DNA of 64,000 nt from Lysobacteraceae bacterium P. GTDB lineage: Bacteria > Pseudomonadota > Gammaproteobacteria > Xanthomonadales > Xanthomonadaceae. The position numbers were made by a program, and so were the translations under genes. The number at the start of each line of letters is the position of its first letter. Positions within the stretch are counted from its first letter, which is position 1. The stretch is from assembly GCA_005503055.1 (NCBI GenBank), contig SCOX01000003.1:1-64000 (forward strand), written 5' to 3'. The notes beneath the pieces are model-generated. The model ran no database searches, was not told where the DNA came from, and saw nothing but the letters and a program-made list of their open reading frames with translations. Shown one piece after another: positions 36,827 to 45,419 of the stretch.

Positions 36827-37675
36827 TCAATGTCGACGATGGGATTTCGCAAGGGCGTCGCCATGGCGGGACTCCAGCCAGAACTTCAGGACAAGGGTGA
36901 TCAGGGCCAGTCCGGCGAGCAGCGAGGCGGCCGCGAACGCGCCCGTGCTGTCGAACTCGTTGTAGAGGATCTCGATGTGCAGCGGCAGCGTGTTGGTGAG
37001 CCCGCGGATGTGGCCGGAGACCACCGACACCGCGCCGAACTCGCCCATCGCGCGCGCCGAGCACAGCAGCACGCCGTACAGCAGGCCCCACTTGATGTTC
37101 GGCAACGTCACGCGGCGGAACATCGTCCAGCCGCCGGCGCCAAGCGAGCGCGCGGCCAGCTCCTCGTCGGCGCCCTGCTGCTGCATCAGCGGAATGAGTT
37201 CGCGCACGACGAACGGGAACGTGATGAACAACGTCGCCAGCACGATGCCGGGTCGCGCGAACAGGATCTTGACGTCGTAATGCTCCAGAAGCGAGGCGAA
37301 CCAGCCGCTGGAGCCGAACAGCAGCACCAGGCACAGGCCGGCCACGACCGGCGACACCGCGAAAGGAAGGTCGATCAGCGACAACAACAGTTGCTTGCCG
37401 CGGAATTCGAAGCGCGTCACGGCCCACGCCATGAACAGCCCGAACACCGCGTTGACGGGCAGGACTATCGCCACGGTGTACAGCGTCAGCCTCAACGCGG
37501 ACAGCGCGTCTGGCTGGGTCAGCGAGTCGATCCAGGTGCCGAAGCCCTTCGCGAACGCCGCGCCCAGCACCATCAGCAGCGGCAGCACCACCAGCGAAAG
37601 CATCACCAGCACGGCCAGCGCGATCAGCGACCATCGCAGCCACGCCGGTTCCTGGAGGTCGTCGCGGGAGCTCAT
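36827..37675 (-). CDS. cysW: Sulfate ABC transporter permease CysW
   Basis: A 282-residue permease with six predicted helices. The EAA loop [31 protein letters not shown] contacts CysA. Other family stretches: [29 protein letters not shown] and [17 protein letters not shown]. It forms the inner-membrane channel with CysT. The cysW-cysA gap of 148 nt shows no gene, only a stretch that is readable as a cysA extension. It lies downstream of cysT, from which it is separated by a palindromic repeat region. Confidence 0.93.
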   Translation of the reverse strand: MSSRDDLQEPAWLRWSLIALAVLVMLSLVVLPLLMVLGAAFAKGFGTWIDSLTQPDALSALRLTLYTVAIVLPVNAVFGLFMAWAVTRFEFRGKQLLLSLIDLPFAVSPVVAGLCLVLLFGSSGWFASLLEHYDVKILFARPGIVLATLFITFPFVVRELIPLMQQQGADEELAARSLGAGGWTMFRRVTLPNIKWGLLYGVLLCSARAMGEFGAVSVVSGHIRGLTNTLPLHIEILYNEFDSTGAFAAASLLAGLALITLVLKFWLESRHGDALAKSHRRH

Positions 37676-37714
37676 GACGAAAGCACTCCGGTTCTTCCCG
37701 AGTGCACAATTCCG

Positions 37715-37827
37715 TTCGTCCTGAGCGCAGTGTCGCAGGCGCGAAGTCGAAGCATCAGCGGTCGCGACGCGCAGACAGGCCTTCCACCCTTCGACCTTGG
37801 CGCTGTGCGCCTACGCTCAGGGTGAAC
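37715..37827. repeat. Nested inverted repeat (REP-like) between cysT and cysW
   Basis: GTTCGTCCTGAGCG (37715-37728) pairs with CGCTCAGGGTGAAC (37814-37827) at 12 of 14 positions. Inside, GTCGAAG (37746-37752) pairs with CTTCGAC (37789-37795). CTTCGAC...CGCTCAGG units like this are dispersed between genes in many proteobacteria. In the cysT-cysW transcript it can fold into a long stem. Confidence 0.7.
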
Positions 37828-37849
37828 AGAGGTGAGGTGGAGCCGGACG

Positions 37850-38719
37850 TCACGCATCGCGCTTGGCTCCCTTGCGCTCGTGCGCGAACAGCGACGGAAT
37901 CGCGTTGATCGCCAACAGGCACACGAACGACGCAGCCAGCAGTAACGCGGCGATCGCGATCGCGCCCGGGTAGTCGTACTCCTCCAGCCGGATCGTGATG
38001 AGCAGCGGCGCGATCTCGGTCTTGTAGGGCAGGTTGCCGGCGATGAAGATCACCGAACCGTATTCGCCGAGTGCGCGCGCGAACGCGAGCGAGAAGCCCG
38101 TCAACAGCGCCGGCAGAAGTTCGGGAAGCACCACCCGCCGCAGCGCGGTCAGACGCGAGGCGCCGAGCGAGGCGGCGGCTTCTTCCTGCTCGCGACCCAG
38201 CGCTTCCAGCACCGGCTGCACCGTGCGCACGGCGAACGGCAGGCCGATGAAGATCAGCGCGATGACGATGCCGATGGGCGTGTAAGCGATCTTGATCCCG
38301 AGCGGTTCGGTGAAGCGCCCGACCCAACCATTGGCGGAGTAGATCGCCGTCAATGCGATGCCGGCCACGGCGGTGGGCAACGCGAAAGGCAGATCCACCA
38401 ACGCATCGAGAAGACGCCGGCCTGGAAAGCGATAACGCACCACCACCCACGCGACGAGCGCACCCGCAACGGAGGCGATCAACGCGGCCACCAGCGACGC
38501 GGTGAAACTCAACTTCAACGAGGCCTGCACGCGTTCGTCCTGGATCGCGCGCAGCCAGCCATCGAGCCCCAACCCGGCCGCGCGGATCGCCAATGCCGCC
38601 AGCGGCAGCAGCACGACGACGCTCAGCCACGCCAGGCCGAGGCCGAGGCTCAGGCCGAAGCCCGGCAGCGGCCGGCGTCCGCGACGGGCGAACGGAAGCG
38701 GGAGGGCGAGGGTGGACAT
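37850..38719 (-). CDS. cysT: Sulfate ABC transporter permease CysT (CysU)
   Basis: A 289-residue permease of six helices. The EAA loop is QEEAAASLGASRLTALRRVVLPELLPALLTGFSLAFARALGEYGSV, and RRLLDALVDLPFALPTAVAGIALTAIY matches CysT. It pairs with CysW in the heterodimeric channel for sulfate/thiosulfate. Gene order on the minus strand is sbp-cysT-cysW-cysA. It begins 30 nt after the binding-protein stop. Expression is usually controlled by CysB; I could not identify its site. Confidence 0.93.
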   Translation of the reverse strand: MSTLALPLPFARRGRRPLPGFGLSLGLGLAWLSVVVLLPLAALAIRAAGLGLDGWLRAIQDERVQASLKLSFTASLVAALIASVAGALVAWVVVRYRFPGRRLLDALVDLPFALPTAVAGIALTAIYSANGWVGRFTEPLGIKIAYTPIGIVIALIFIGLPFAVRTVQPVLEALGREQEEAAASLGASRLTALRRVVLPELLPALLTGFSLAFARALGEYGSVIFIAGNLPYKTEIAPLLITIRLEEYDYPGAIAIAALLLAASFVCLLAINAIPSLFAHERKGAKRDA

Positions 38720-38749
38720 CAGCGTTTCACCGGGCGATGGGTCATGCGC

Positions 38750-39760
38750 TCATCGCGGCCTGTAGATCTTGTCGAAGAATCCGCCGTCGGCGAAATGCTC
38801 CGCCTGCGCCTTCTTCCAGCCGCCGAATGCCGAGTCGATGCTCACCTGCTTCACCTGCGGGAAGCGCGCCAGTTCCGCCGCCGGCACCTTGTCCGGCTCG
38901 GCCGGGCGGTAGCCGTGCTTGGCCGCCAGGCGCTGGCCTTGCGGCGTGTAGAGGAAACGCAGGTAGGCTTCGGCGACTTCGCGCGTGCCGTGCTTGTCGA
39001 CGTTCTTGTCGACCCATGCGACCGGCGGCTCGGCCTTGATGCTCAGGCTCGGCACGACGATCTCGAACTTGTCGCGCGTGTCGGCGTCGCCGAGCGTGAG
39101 CAGCGCTTCGTTCTCCCACGCCAGCAGCACGTCGCCGATGCCGCGCTCCACGAACGTCGTCGTCGCCCCGCGCGCGCCGGTGTCGAGCACCGGCACGTTC
39201 TTGAACAGGCGCGTGAGGTAGTCGACGACCTTGTCGCCGTCGCGATACTCCTGCGAGGCCCAGGCCCATGCGGCGAGGTAATTCCAGCGCGCACCACCCG
39301 AGGTTTTCGGGTTTGGCGTGATGATGCCGATGCCGGGCTTCACCAGGTCGGCCCAGTCGCGGACCTGCTTCGGGTTGCCCTTGCGCACCAGGAAGACGAT
39401 CGTCGAAGTGTAGGGCGAGCTGTTGTGCGGCAATCGTTTCTGCCAATCGGCAGGCAACAGTTTGCCGTTGGTGGCGATGGCGTCGATGTCGGCGGCGAGC
39501 GCGAGCGTCACCACGTCCGCGCCGAGTCCATCGATCACCGCGCGCGCCTGCTTGCCCGATCCGCCGTGCGAGGCGCGGATGTTGAGCGTCTGCCCGCTTT
39601 GCTGCTTCCATTGCGCGGCGAAGGTCTGGTTGACCTCGGCGTAGAACTCGCGCGTGGGATCGTAGGAAACATTGAGCAGTTCCACGTCCTTGGCCGAGGC
39701 GAAACCACTGGCGAGGGCCACCGTCAGGCCGAGCACCGCATTGCGGAGAAAGGTTTTCAT
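38750..39760 (-). CDS. sbp: Sulfate/thiosulfate-binding periplasmic protein
   Basis: A 336-residue secreted binding protein: signal peptide [23 protein letters not shown], then [28 protein letters not shown]. Family motifs are [44 protein letters not shown] and [13 protein letters not shown]. It captures sulfate (or thiosulfate) and delivers it to CysTWA. First gene of the transporter unit after the porin. Whether it is the Sbp or CysP type cannot be settled by eye. Confidence 0.93.
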   Translation of the reverse strand: MKTFLRNAVLGLTVALASGFASAKDVELLNVSYDPTREFYAEVNQTFAAQWKQQSGQTLNIRASHGGSGKQARAVIDGLGADVVTLALAADIDAIATNGKLLPADWQKRLPHNSSPYTSTIVFLVRKGNPKQVRDWADLVKPGIGIITPNPKTSGGARWNYLAAWAWASQEYRDGDKVVDYLTRLFKNVPVLDTGARGATTTFVERGIGDVLLAWENEALLTLGDADTRDKFEIVVPSLSIKAEPPVAWVDKNVDKHGTREVAEAYLRFLYTPQGQRLAAKHGYRPAEPDKVPAAELARFPQVKQVSIDSAFGGWKKAQAEHFADGGFFDKIYRPR

Positions 39761-39801
39761 GGCGCGGATTCCAGGAGGGGTTCGAAGGATGGGTTCGAAG
39801 G

Positions 39802-41277
39802 TCAGAAGGAGAACTGCGCGCGCGTGAAGAACGTCTTCTCGTCCTCGCGGTCGGCGCCGGCGGCGGCACCGCCATCGAAATCGGTCTGCGTGTAATTGGC
39901 GACGAGCTTGAAGTTGCCGGTGAGGTACCAGTTCACGCCCAGTCCCCACGCCTTCGCGCGTCGCGCCACGGCGTTCGGGTCTGCGAAGACGGGGAATGCG
40001 TCCTCGTCGATCTCCAGTTCACCGTACCTCGACACCAGTTCCCATGCGCCCCAGCCTGCACTGCCGACCGTAAAGGGATGGTTAGGCCGGGCGACACCGC
40101 GGTATCCGGCGTCCTCGCCGGTGAGCACGTAGCCGGCGAGCAGCTGCCACGCGGTGTTCTCGACCTTCTCGCGCGCGCCGGTGGTGGGCAGGCGGACTTC
40201 CTGTTCGGAACTGACGTATTCGGCAAGCGCGCCGAATGCGTTGCGGTAGTAGTACGCCTGCGGCGACCAGCGCGTGTGTTCGCCGTCGGCGACGACGGCG
40301 CTGCGATAGTTGAAGAACTGCACCTGTCCCGGCGTGCGGTAGCGCGGCAGGAAGTTGTTGCCGCTGCCTTCCTTGTCGCCGCTGCTGCCGGCGATGCCGA
40401 AGCCCAGTCCCGACGCCGCGTTGCCGGCGTTCTTCCACGGCTCGACGAAGACGCGCGCGGCGATCTCGAAATCGTTGTCGGGATTGGTCGTCGCCGCATC
40501 GCGGCCATCGACCGTGCCGTTGTAGACGCCGACCACATAGTTGACCGTGCTGCTGGCGACCTCGCCCTGGAGCTGCACGCCTATGTCGCGTCCGGGCGCG
40601 AGTTCGCTGGGGAAGCCCAGTTCGACCAGCTCGGTGGCGTTACTGGCCTGCAGGCGTTCCAGGCCGACCGGACTCTTGGTCTTGCCGATGCGCAGCGTCG
40701 CGGCCGGGCTGAAACGCAGGTCGGCCCAGGCGTCGAGCAGCGTGACGCTGTCGCCGGCCAGTTCCGGTGTGATGCGGAACGCCAGCAGCGGCCCCCAGCT
40801 GCCTTCCAGGGTGAGCTGCGCGCGACGCCACAGGAATGTGTCGTTCTGCGGGACGGCGTCGTCGTCGATATAGAAACGGCCGTCGGCCTGCGCCAGGCCG
40901 CGGAACTTCAACTCCACGTCGCCCGGCGGCGGCGATTTCACCGACAGGCCCTTGGCGGCGCTGAGGCTGACCACCGGCGTGCTGGCGACCTTGGCGTCGG
41001 CTTCTTCGGCCTGCAGCTCCAGGCGGCGCTCGATCACGCGCAGGCGCTGGTCGAGATCGGCGAGCGCGTTGGGATCGGTGGTTTCGCCGGTAGTTGCCGG
41101 CGCGGTGCCCAGGCGCTTTTCGATGGCCTGCAGGCGGCGGGCGAGTTCCTCGACCGTCGGCTGCGACTGCTGCGCGAAGGCGGGGGCCGGCAGCGCCAGC
41201 GCGGCGAGAATTCCACAGGCCAGCACGCTGCCGGCAAGGGTGGGAACGGGCAATCGTCGCGTTCGGTACCTGGGCAT
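39802..41277 (-). CDS. OprP/OprO-type phosphate-selective porin family protein
   Basis: A 491-residue outer-membrane protein. The signal peptide ends in PAPAFA; a coiled coil ([34 protein letters not shown]) precedes the barrel. Barrel markers are [49 protein letters not shown] and a C-terminal Phe in FFTRAQFSF. This is the porin_O_P family. Its location directly upstream of the sulfate importer (41 nt gap) suggests it supplies sulfate or another anion under sulfur limitation; that is inference. Confidence 0.87.
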   Translation of the reverse strand: MPRYRTRRLPVPTLAGSVLACGILAALALPAPAFAQQSQPTVEELARRLQAIEKRLGTAPATTGETTDPNALADLDQRLRVIERRLELQAEEADAKVASTPVVSLSAAKGLSVKSPPPGDVELKFRGLAQADGRFYIDDDAVPQNDTFLWRRAQLTLEGSWGPLLAFRITPELAGDSVTLLDAWADLRFSPAATLRIGKTKSPVGLERLQASNATELVELGFPSELAPGRDIGVQLQGEVASSTVNYVVGVYNGTVDGRDAATTNPDNDFEIAARVFVEPWKNAGNAASGLGFGIAGSSGDKEGSGNNFLPRYRTPGQVQFFNYRSAVVADGEHTRWSPQAYYYRNAFGALAEYVSSEQEVRLPTTGAREKVENTAWQLLAGYVLTGEDAGYRGVARPNHPFTVGSAGWGAWELVSRYGELEIDEDAFPVFADPNAVARRAKAWGLGVNWYLTGNFKLVANYTQTDFDGGAAAGADREDEKTFFTRAQFSF

Positions 41278-41609
41278 GACGGGATTTCCTGGGGTGGGGT
41301 GGGCGGCCCGCAGTTAAGCGGCGGCACGGCGCGACTGTCGCCGCCCGCGCCCCGCCGAACAAAGGCGGGTGCGTCATGCGCTCATGCCGAAGGGGTATGA
41401 GGCGAGGCGGGCCGCCTACGCGGCACGGCCGCGTGGCCCGCCAAGCGGCCCGGAGCCGGTTACGCACCGCCACGGACGGCATCCTGACAAACGGGGTGTG
41501 AACGCCTGCGCCGCTGCTCCGATGGGCGCCCTCACAGCAGGCCAGCCGACGTCACAAAGAAAACCGGCGCCTTCCGGCGCCGGTTTCGGTCAGGCGTGAA
41601 GCGCGTCGT
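41278..41609. other. 332-nt intergenic region: terminator plus porin promoter region
   Basis: Between the metalloprotease stop and the porin start, both on the minus strand. It holds the strong terminator at 41561-41586, and otherwise low-complexity GC sequence. The porin-cys promoter should lie here, but I can not place -35/-10 elements. Confidence 0.5.
41561..41586 (-). terminator. Intrinsic terminator after the metalloprotease gene
   Basis: An 11-bp perfect stem (AAACCGGCGCC/GGCGCCGGTTT) with a TTCC loop. On the minus strand it is followed by TTTTCTTTG, so it fits termination of the two-gene protease unit. Confidence 0.85.
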
Positions 41610-43277
41610 TTACGGACGCAGGTTCGTCGCCGTGCACAACAGGATCACCGCGCCCTGCAGCGGGTGGATCAGCTTCGCGTTGCGAAGGCGCTGTTGCAGA
41701 TCGACCATGCACTGCACGTACTTGCCCGGGTTCGTCGTGCTCGTCTTGCACAGGTTGTTCCAGGCCTGCACGTTCGCGCCGACGATGAAGCCACCCGGCT
41801 CGAGCAGATCGACCGTGGTGTTGCACTTGCCGATGCGCGCATCGCCCGGGTTCACCTTCCAGCCCATGTCGCGGTAAAGCGCCGGGCTCAGGTCGACGTT
41901 GTACTGCGCCTGCACCGTCGGCGTGTCGAACGGTTCCATCAGTGCGTTCGGCGACAGCGCCGTGTCGTAGTGCGAGAACGTCGAGCCGCCGGCCACCACC
42001 GCCGGCGCGTACAGCTGCGGACGGCCCTTGGTGTCGGCGCCCTGCAGCAGCACCGGGTCGACCTGGAACGTCACGCTCACGGGCAGGTTCGCCTTGAAGG
42101 TGACGCCGTCGGCCTGGGTGATGCGCAACGCCGGGATGGTGATGCTCGGATCGGTACCGCCCAGATCGGGCGGCGGCGAGCCGGCGACGTTGTCGGCCAC
42201 CACCATGCCCTTGCCGCCGGCGGCCTGCACGTTCGCGGTCTTGACCACGAACCCGCACGTGCCGCGATCGACCAGCACGAAGTTGCCTGCCACCGCCGCC
42301 GCGTTGCTGAGCGGCGAACAGGCGTCCGTGGTGCTCGGGCCCGCGGCGTCCGCGGGATCCTGACCGAGGACGACCTGGCCGGTGAAGTTCGCCGGCGATG
42401 CCACCGGGCCGAAGCTCGCCGTGCCGTACAGATAACGTCCCGCGATGCCCGCAGGCGCGGTCACGGTGAAGTACTGGCGGTTGTCGAGCACCAGCGCCGC
42501 TTCGTTCTTCACGCGATTGCCCGACCACACCAGGCGTCCGGAGGTCTTCATCACTTCGGCGCGCTGCGCCGCCGTGCTGGCCGGATCGTTGAAGCCGATG
42601 TTGAGCACGTTGTCGAACGCGTTCTGCGTGTACACGTCCGAACGCGGGCCGGTGCCGTCGAAGTCGCCGAACTGGCCGGTGAACTTGTCCAGGAAGCCCT
42701 GGAAGCCCAGGCCGTGGCCGATCTCGTGCATCACCACGTTGAGGAAGTTGATGCCGCCCGCCGGGGTCTTGCCGTCCAGGCCGTAGTACCACGTCTGACT
42801 GGCCAGGCAGTCGGGCTTGCCGAGGTCGCCGTTGAAGCGCGACACGATGTCGGCCGGATCATCCGGAATCGGATCCAGGTCCACACCCGCCAGAGAGTCG
42901 GCGAGCGCGGAGTGGTACCAGATGCCCGGACGCGGTGCGTTCGGGAAGTCGCGGTCGATCCAGTTCGCACCGGCCGAACCGAGGGTGGCGCTGGTGGCCG
43001 TGCAGCTCAGGCGCTGGAAGGAAGCGCCGACCTTGATCGGCACGTCGCTCTTGAGCACCGAACCCCACAGGTCCATCGCGAAGCGGTAGACGATCTGGCG
43101 CTGCTGGCCGACCGTGGTGCCGGGATTGAGGCCGATCGGCGCCACCGGCGTGGGATCGTCCAGGCCCAGGCCCGTTCCGGCATCGCCGTTGAGCAGCACC
43201 AGCTGCGCGGCGTCGGCGTTGGCGAAGGCGAAGGCACCGGTCATGGCCAGCGCACAGGCGAGAAGTTGCTTTCTCAT
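41610..43277 (-). CDS. Secreted zinc metalloprotease with PA domain
   Basis: A 555-residue secreted protein. Signal peptide MRKQLLACALAMTGAFAFANADA, then the zinc-peptidase motif NVVMHEIGHGLGFQG (His184, Glu185, His188). A protease-associated (PA) domain follows, with VDRGTCGFVVKTANVQAAGGKGMVVADN. The C-terminal part has an extra region ending in VDLQQRLRNAKLIHPLQGAVILLCTATNLRP. HExxH plus PA fits a secreted protease that degrades large substrates. It overlaps the stop of the upstream small secreted protein by 4 nt (ATGA) and ends in a terminator. Confidence 0.88.
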   Translation of the reverse strand: MRKQLLACALAMTGAFAFANADAAQLVLLNGDAGTGLGLDDPTPVAPIGLNPGTTVGQQRQIVYRFAMDLWGSVLKSDVPIKVGASFQRLSCTATSATLGSAGANWIDRDFPNAPRPGIWYHSALADSLAGVDLDPIPDDPADIVSRFNGDLGKPDCLASQTWYYGLDGKTPAGGINFLNVVMHEIGHGLGFQGFLDKFTGQFGDFDGTGPRSDVYTQNAFDNVLNIGFNDPASTAAQRAEVMKTSGRLVWSGNRVKNEAALVLDNRQYFTVTAPAGIAGRYLYGTASFGPVASPANFTGQVVLGQDPADAAGPSTTDACSPLSNAAAVAGNFVLVDRGTCGFVVKTANVQAAGGKGMVVADNVAGSPPPDLGGTDPSITIPALRITQADGVTFKANLPVSVTFQVDPVLLQGADTKGRPQLYAPAVVAGGSTFSHYDTALSPNALMEPFDTPTVQAQYNVDLSPALYRDMGWKVNPGDARIGKCNTTVDLLEPGGFIVGANVQAWNNLCKTSTTNPGKYVQCMVDLQQRLRNAKLIHPLQGAVILLCTATNLRP

Positions 43278-43702
43278 TTGAGCAGCTCCTCGTTGTGGGC
43301 GTTGTGCGAATCGCCGTTGTCGTCGGAGTGTTCGATCACCAGTTGGCCGGACTCATCGAGCCGTGCGGCCACTGACGTCATCTGCGATTCGGGCACCTTC
43401 ACCGATACGCCGCCGTGCGCGGAGCGACGTACCGTCGACCGTGCGGCTGCGGCATCGCGCGGCGCGGCGAACGACTTCGCCATCGCCGGCGCGACCTTGG
43501 CCTGCTGCGTGAGCACCTGGTCGAGCTGCGCGCTTTCGCTGGCGGTCAGCGGACGCAACTGTCCGGTCTCGGCGTCGACGCCGACCTTGACGCCGGCGAC
43601 CGTTACTTCATGGGTAGTGGACTGGGCATCGGCAGCTTGGACGTTGAAGCACAGTCCAAGCGCCACACCGGATAGCCAAAGCGCGGATCCGATCCTTTTC
43701 AT
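43274..43702 (-). CDS. Small secreted partner of the metalloprotease
   Basis: A 142-residue protein with a signal peptide (RIGSALWLSGVALGLCFNVQA). The mature protein has VTVAGVKVGVDAETGQLRPLTASESAQLDQVL, then a charged stretch and VAARLDESGQLVIEHSDDNG. The D(P/A)ETGQLR...T motif resembles the post-PEP-CTERM-1 domain proteins of Xanthomonadaceae, but I am not sure. Its TGA overlaps the ATG of the protease, so the two are translated together. A role as propeptide-like chaperone or inhibitor of the protease is plausible and untested. Confidence 0.6.
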   Translation of the reverse strand: MKRIGSALWLSGVALGLCFNVQAADAQSTTHEVTVAGVKVGVDAETGQLRPLTASESAQLDQVLTQQAKVAPAMAKSFAAPRDAAAARSTVRRSAHGGVSVKVPESQMTSVAARLDESGQLVIEHSDDNGDSHNAHNEELLK

Positions 43703-43962
43703 GGGTCACGTCCCGATCTGAAGGTGATGGACCCCCGGTCGATTCCGCCCTCGCGATGACTCGCGAAGAATCGACTGTGGGGATGCAATGTGGGCTTCCC
43801 CCTTCAACCCGTGCCGACTATGCGCCTGCTTCCACGCACGCCACAAGCCTGCGCCGCAACATCGCGTCGCCTACGTATTCAGGCGGAAAATGCGGCCACG
43901 TATGGTCTTGCGTTTGTGAAGAACATCATCACGCGCAACGCATGCGACGCGACCGCGACGCG

Positions 43963-44211
43963 TCAGATGATGCCGCCGCCAATGCCCAGTCGGACGATGC
44001 CGACCACGATCACGATGCCGTTGAGCACCAGTCCGGTCTTGGCGCGACCGCGGTTGCCGGGACTGGTGAAGAGGATGCCGATCGCGGCGATGATCGCGCC
44101 CACCGCGGCAAAGGGAACGAGCAGCCAGTTGCCCCATCCCAGGAGCGGGATCAATGCGATCACCATCCAGATCATGGCGACGATGCCCCAGAGCAGGCTG
44201 ATGAGACCCAT
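43963..44211 (-). CDS. Small two-helix membrane protein (DUF4190-like)
   Basis: An 82-residue protein from ATG 44211 (MGLISLLWGIVAMIWMVIALIPLLGWGNWLLVPF), with two hydrophobic helices separated by GNWL and ending KTGLVLNGIVIVVGIVRLGIGGGII. The layout resembles DUF4190/small membrane proteins of unknown function. A GGAG site (CGAGGAGCCG) precedes the start. It is alone between the protease unit and xanB2. The 43703-43962 gap before it holds no convincing gene. Confidence 0.7.
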   Translation of the reverse strand: MGLISLLWGIVAMIWMVIALIPLLGWGNWLLVPFAAVGAIIAAIGILFTSPGNRGRAKTGLVLNGIVIVVGIVRLGIGGGII

Positions 44212-44396
44212 GGCGACGGCTCCTCGTTGATGGCCGATCGACGGCCGGTGTGTTCGGGAAAAATCGACCACGAGCTTAGTGGCGGCGGCGGCAGGCGAAC
44301 AGGGCGGATCCGACGAAACGCCCGATTCGGCGCCTCAATCGCCAATCGCGGTGCCTCAATCGCAGTGTGTCGGTCGAGCGCCCTCGACCGCGCCAG

Positions 44397-45419
44397 TCAC
44401 CCATGCACGCCGTCGATCTCCACTCGCAACTCGCGTCGGCACACGGCCGCGTGCAGCACCACGCGCGGCACGTCCGGTGGCAGGCGGGTGTCGAGCGCTC
44501 GCTTCACCGCTTCCAGTTCGTCGCGGTCGCGCACGTAGATCTTGAGCGGCGAATGCGCACCGAAGCCCGCCGGCAACGTCGGCCACTGCGCGCGTGCGAC
44601 GGCGATGAGGCTGTCGAAGTTCGCGAGCGTTTCATCCAGTTGCGTCCCCACCGAATCGGCGTGCTGCGATTCGTGGCCGACGATCGCCGCAGTGCCCGAG
44701 AGCATCAACGGCATCGTGCTGCCCAGCGGCGGCAGCATCGCGCGGGCGAAGCTGGGCGGCTGCGGTCCGTACTGGCGCGGGTAGCGATAGGCGCTGATCT
44801 GGCGCGGATTCTCCAGCGGCGTGCCCGGCACGCGCGATGCGAGCCAATACACCTGCAGCCGGCGCGTCGCGTCGTCGGCGTTCACCTGACCAATCGCGGT
44901 CGCGGCCGGCAGCGCGTGCGGATCGACCGTGCCCAGGCCACGTGCGCGACCGACGCAGAACTGGCGGTAACGTTCGAGATCTCCCTCACCGACGGTGATG
45001 CCGTCGAGGTAGTTCCACACACGCAGCAGGTGCGGATATCCGCGCGCCTGCACGAATTCCACCAGGCGGCGGTACAGGCGGTCGGCAGTGGCCTCGATGT
45101 CGCTGCGGCCCAGCGCCGCGTCGTCGCCTTCGTCGAGTTCGATCGCGCCGAACTGCAGCGCACCGTCTTCCGCCCACGCGACGTCGCCGTCGCGTCCGCG
45201 CTGCACCGGCCCGCCGGCGCGCCAGACTTCCAGCGGCGCGTCGCCGTAGGGTTCCAGTGCGACGCGCAGGTAGCGCGGATCGTCGCAGTACGGGGCGTTC
45301 GCACCGAAGCCGATGACCGCGAGCACGTCGGGCGCCGCGAGCACCGATTCGGGTGTCGCGTGCAGGTATTCGACCGACCAGCGCGGCACCGGGAACGGCA
45401 TGGCATGCACTGCGCTCAC
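44397..45419 (-). CDS. xanB2: Chorismatase XanB2 (hydroxybenzoate-forming)
   Basis: About 340 residues. The start I chose is GTG 45419, whose GTGA overlaps the stop of the flavoprotein; GTG 45410 and ATG 45401 are alternatives. Family features: RWSVEYLHATPESVLAAPDVLAVIGFG, RRLVEFVQARGYPHLLRVWNYL, and YWLASRVPGTPLENPRQISAYRYPRQYGPQPPSFARA, the pteridine-dependent dioxygenase-like chorismatase signature. XanB2 cleaves chorismate to 3- and 4-hydroxybenzoate. 3-Hydroxybenzoate feeds xanthomonadin, 4-hydroxybenzoate feeds ubiquinone. This identifies the surrounding cluster as xanthomonadin/aryl polyene. Confidence 0.93.
   Translation of the reverse strand: MSAVHAMPFPVPRWSVEYLHATPESVLAAPDVLAVIGFGANAPYCDDPRYLRVALEPYGDAPLEVWRAGGPVQRGRDGDVAWAEDGALQFGAIELDEGDDAALGRSDIEATADRLYRRLVEFVQARGYPHLLRVWNYLDGITVGEGDLERYRQFCVGRARGLGTVDPHALPAATAIGQVNADDATRRLQVYWLASRVPGTPLENPRQISAYRYPRQYGPQPPSFARAMLPPLGSTMPLMLSGTAAIVGHESQHADSVGTQLDETLANFDSLIAVARAQWPTLPAGFGAHSPLKIYVRDRDELEAVKRALDTRLPPDVPRVVLHAAVCRRELRVEIDGVHG

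Noticed and set aside
36679-36864. N-terminal extension of CysA from ATG 36864
   Set aside because: It would add 62 residues with no similarity to the family and overlap cysW; ATG 36678 gives the canonical N-terminus.
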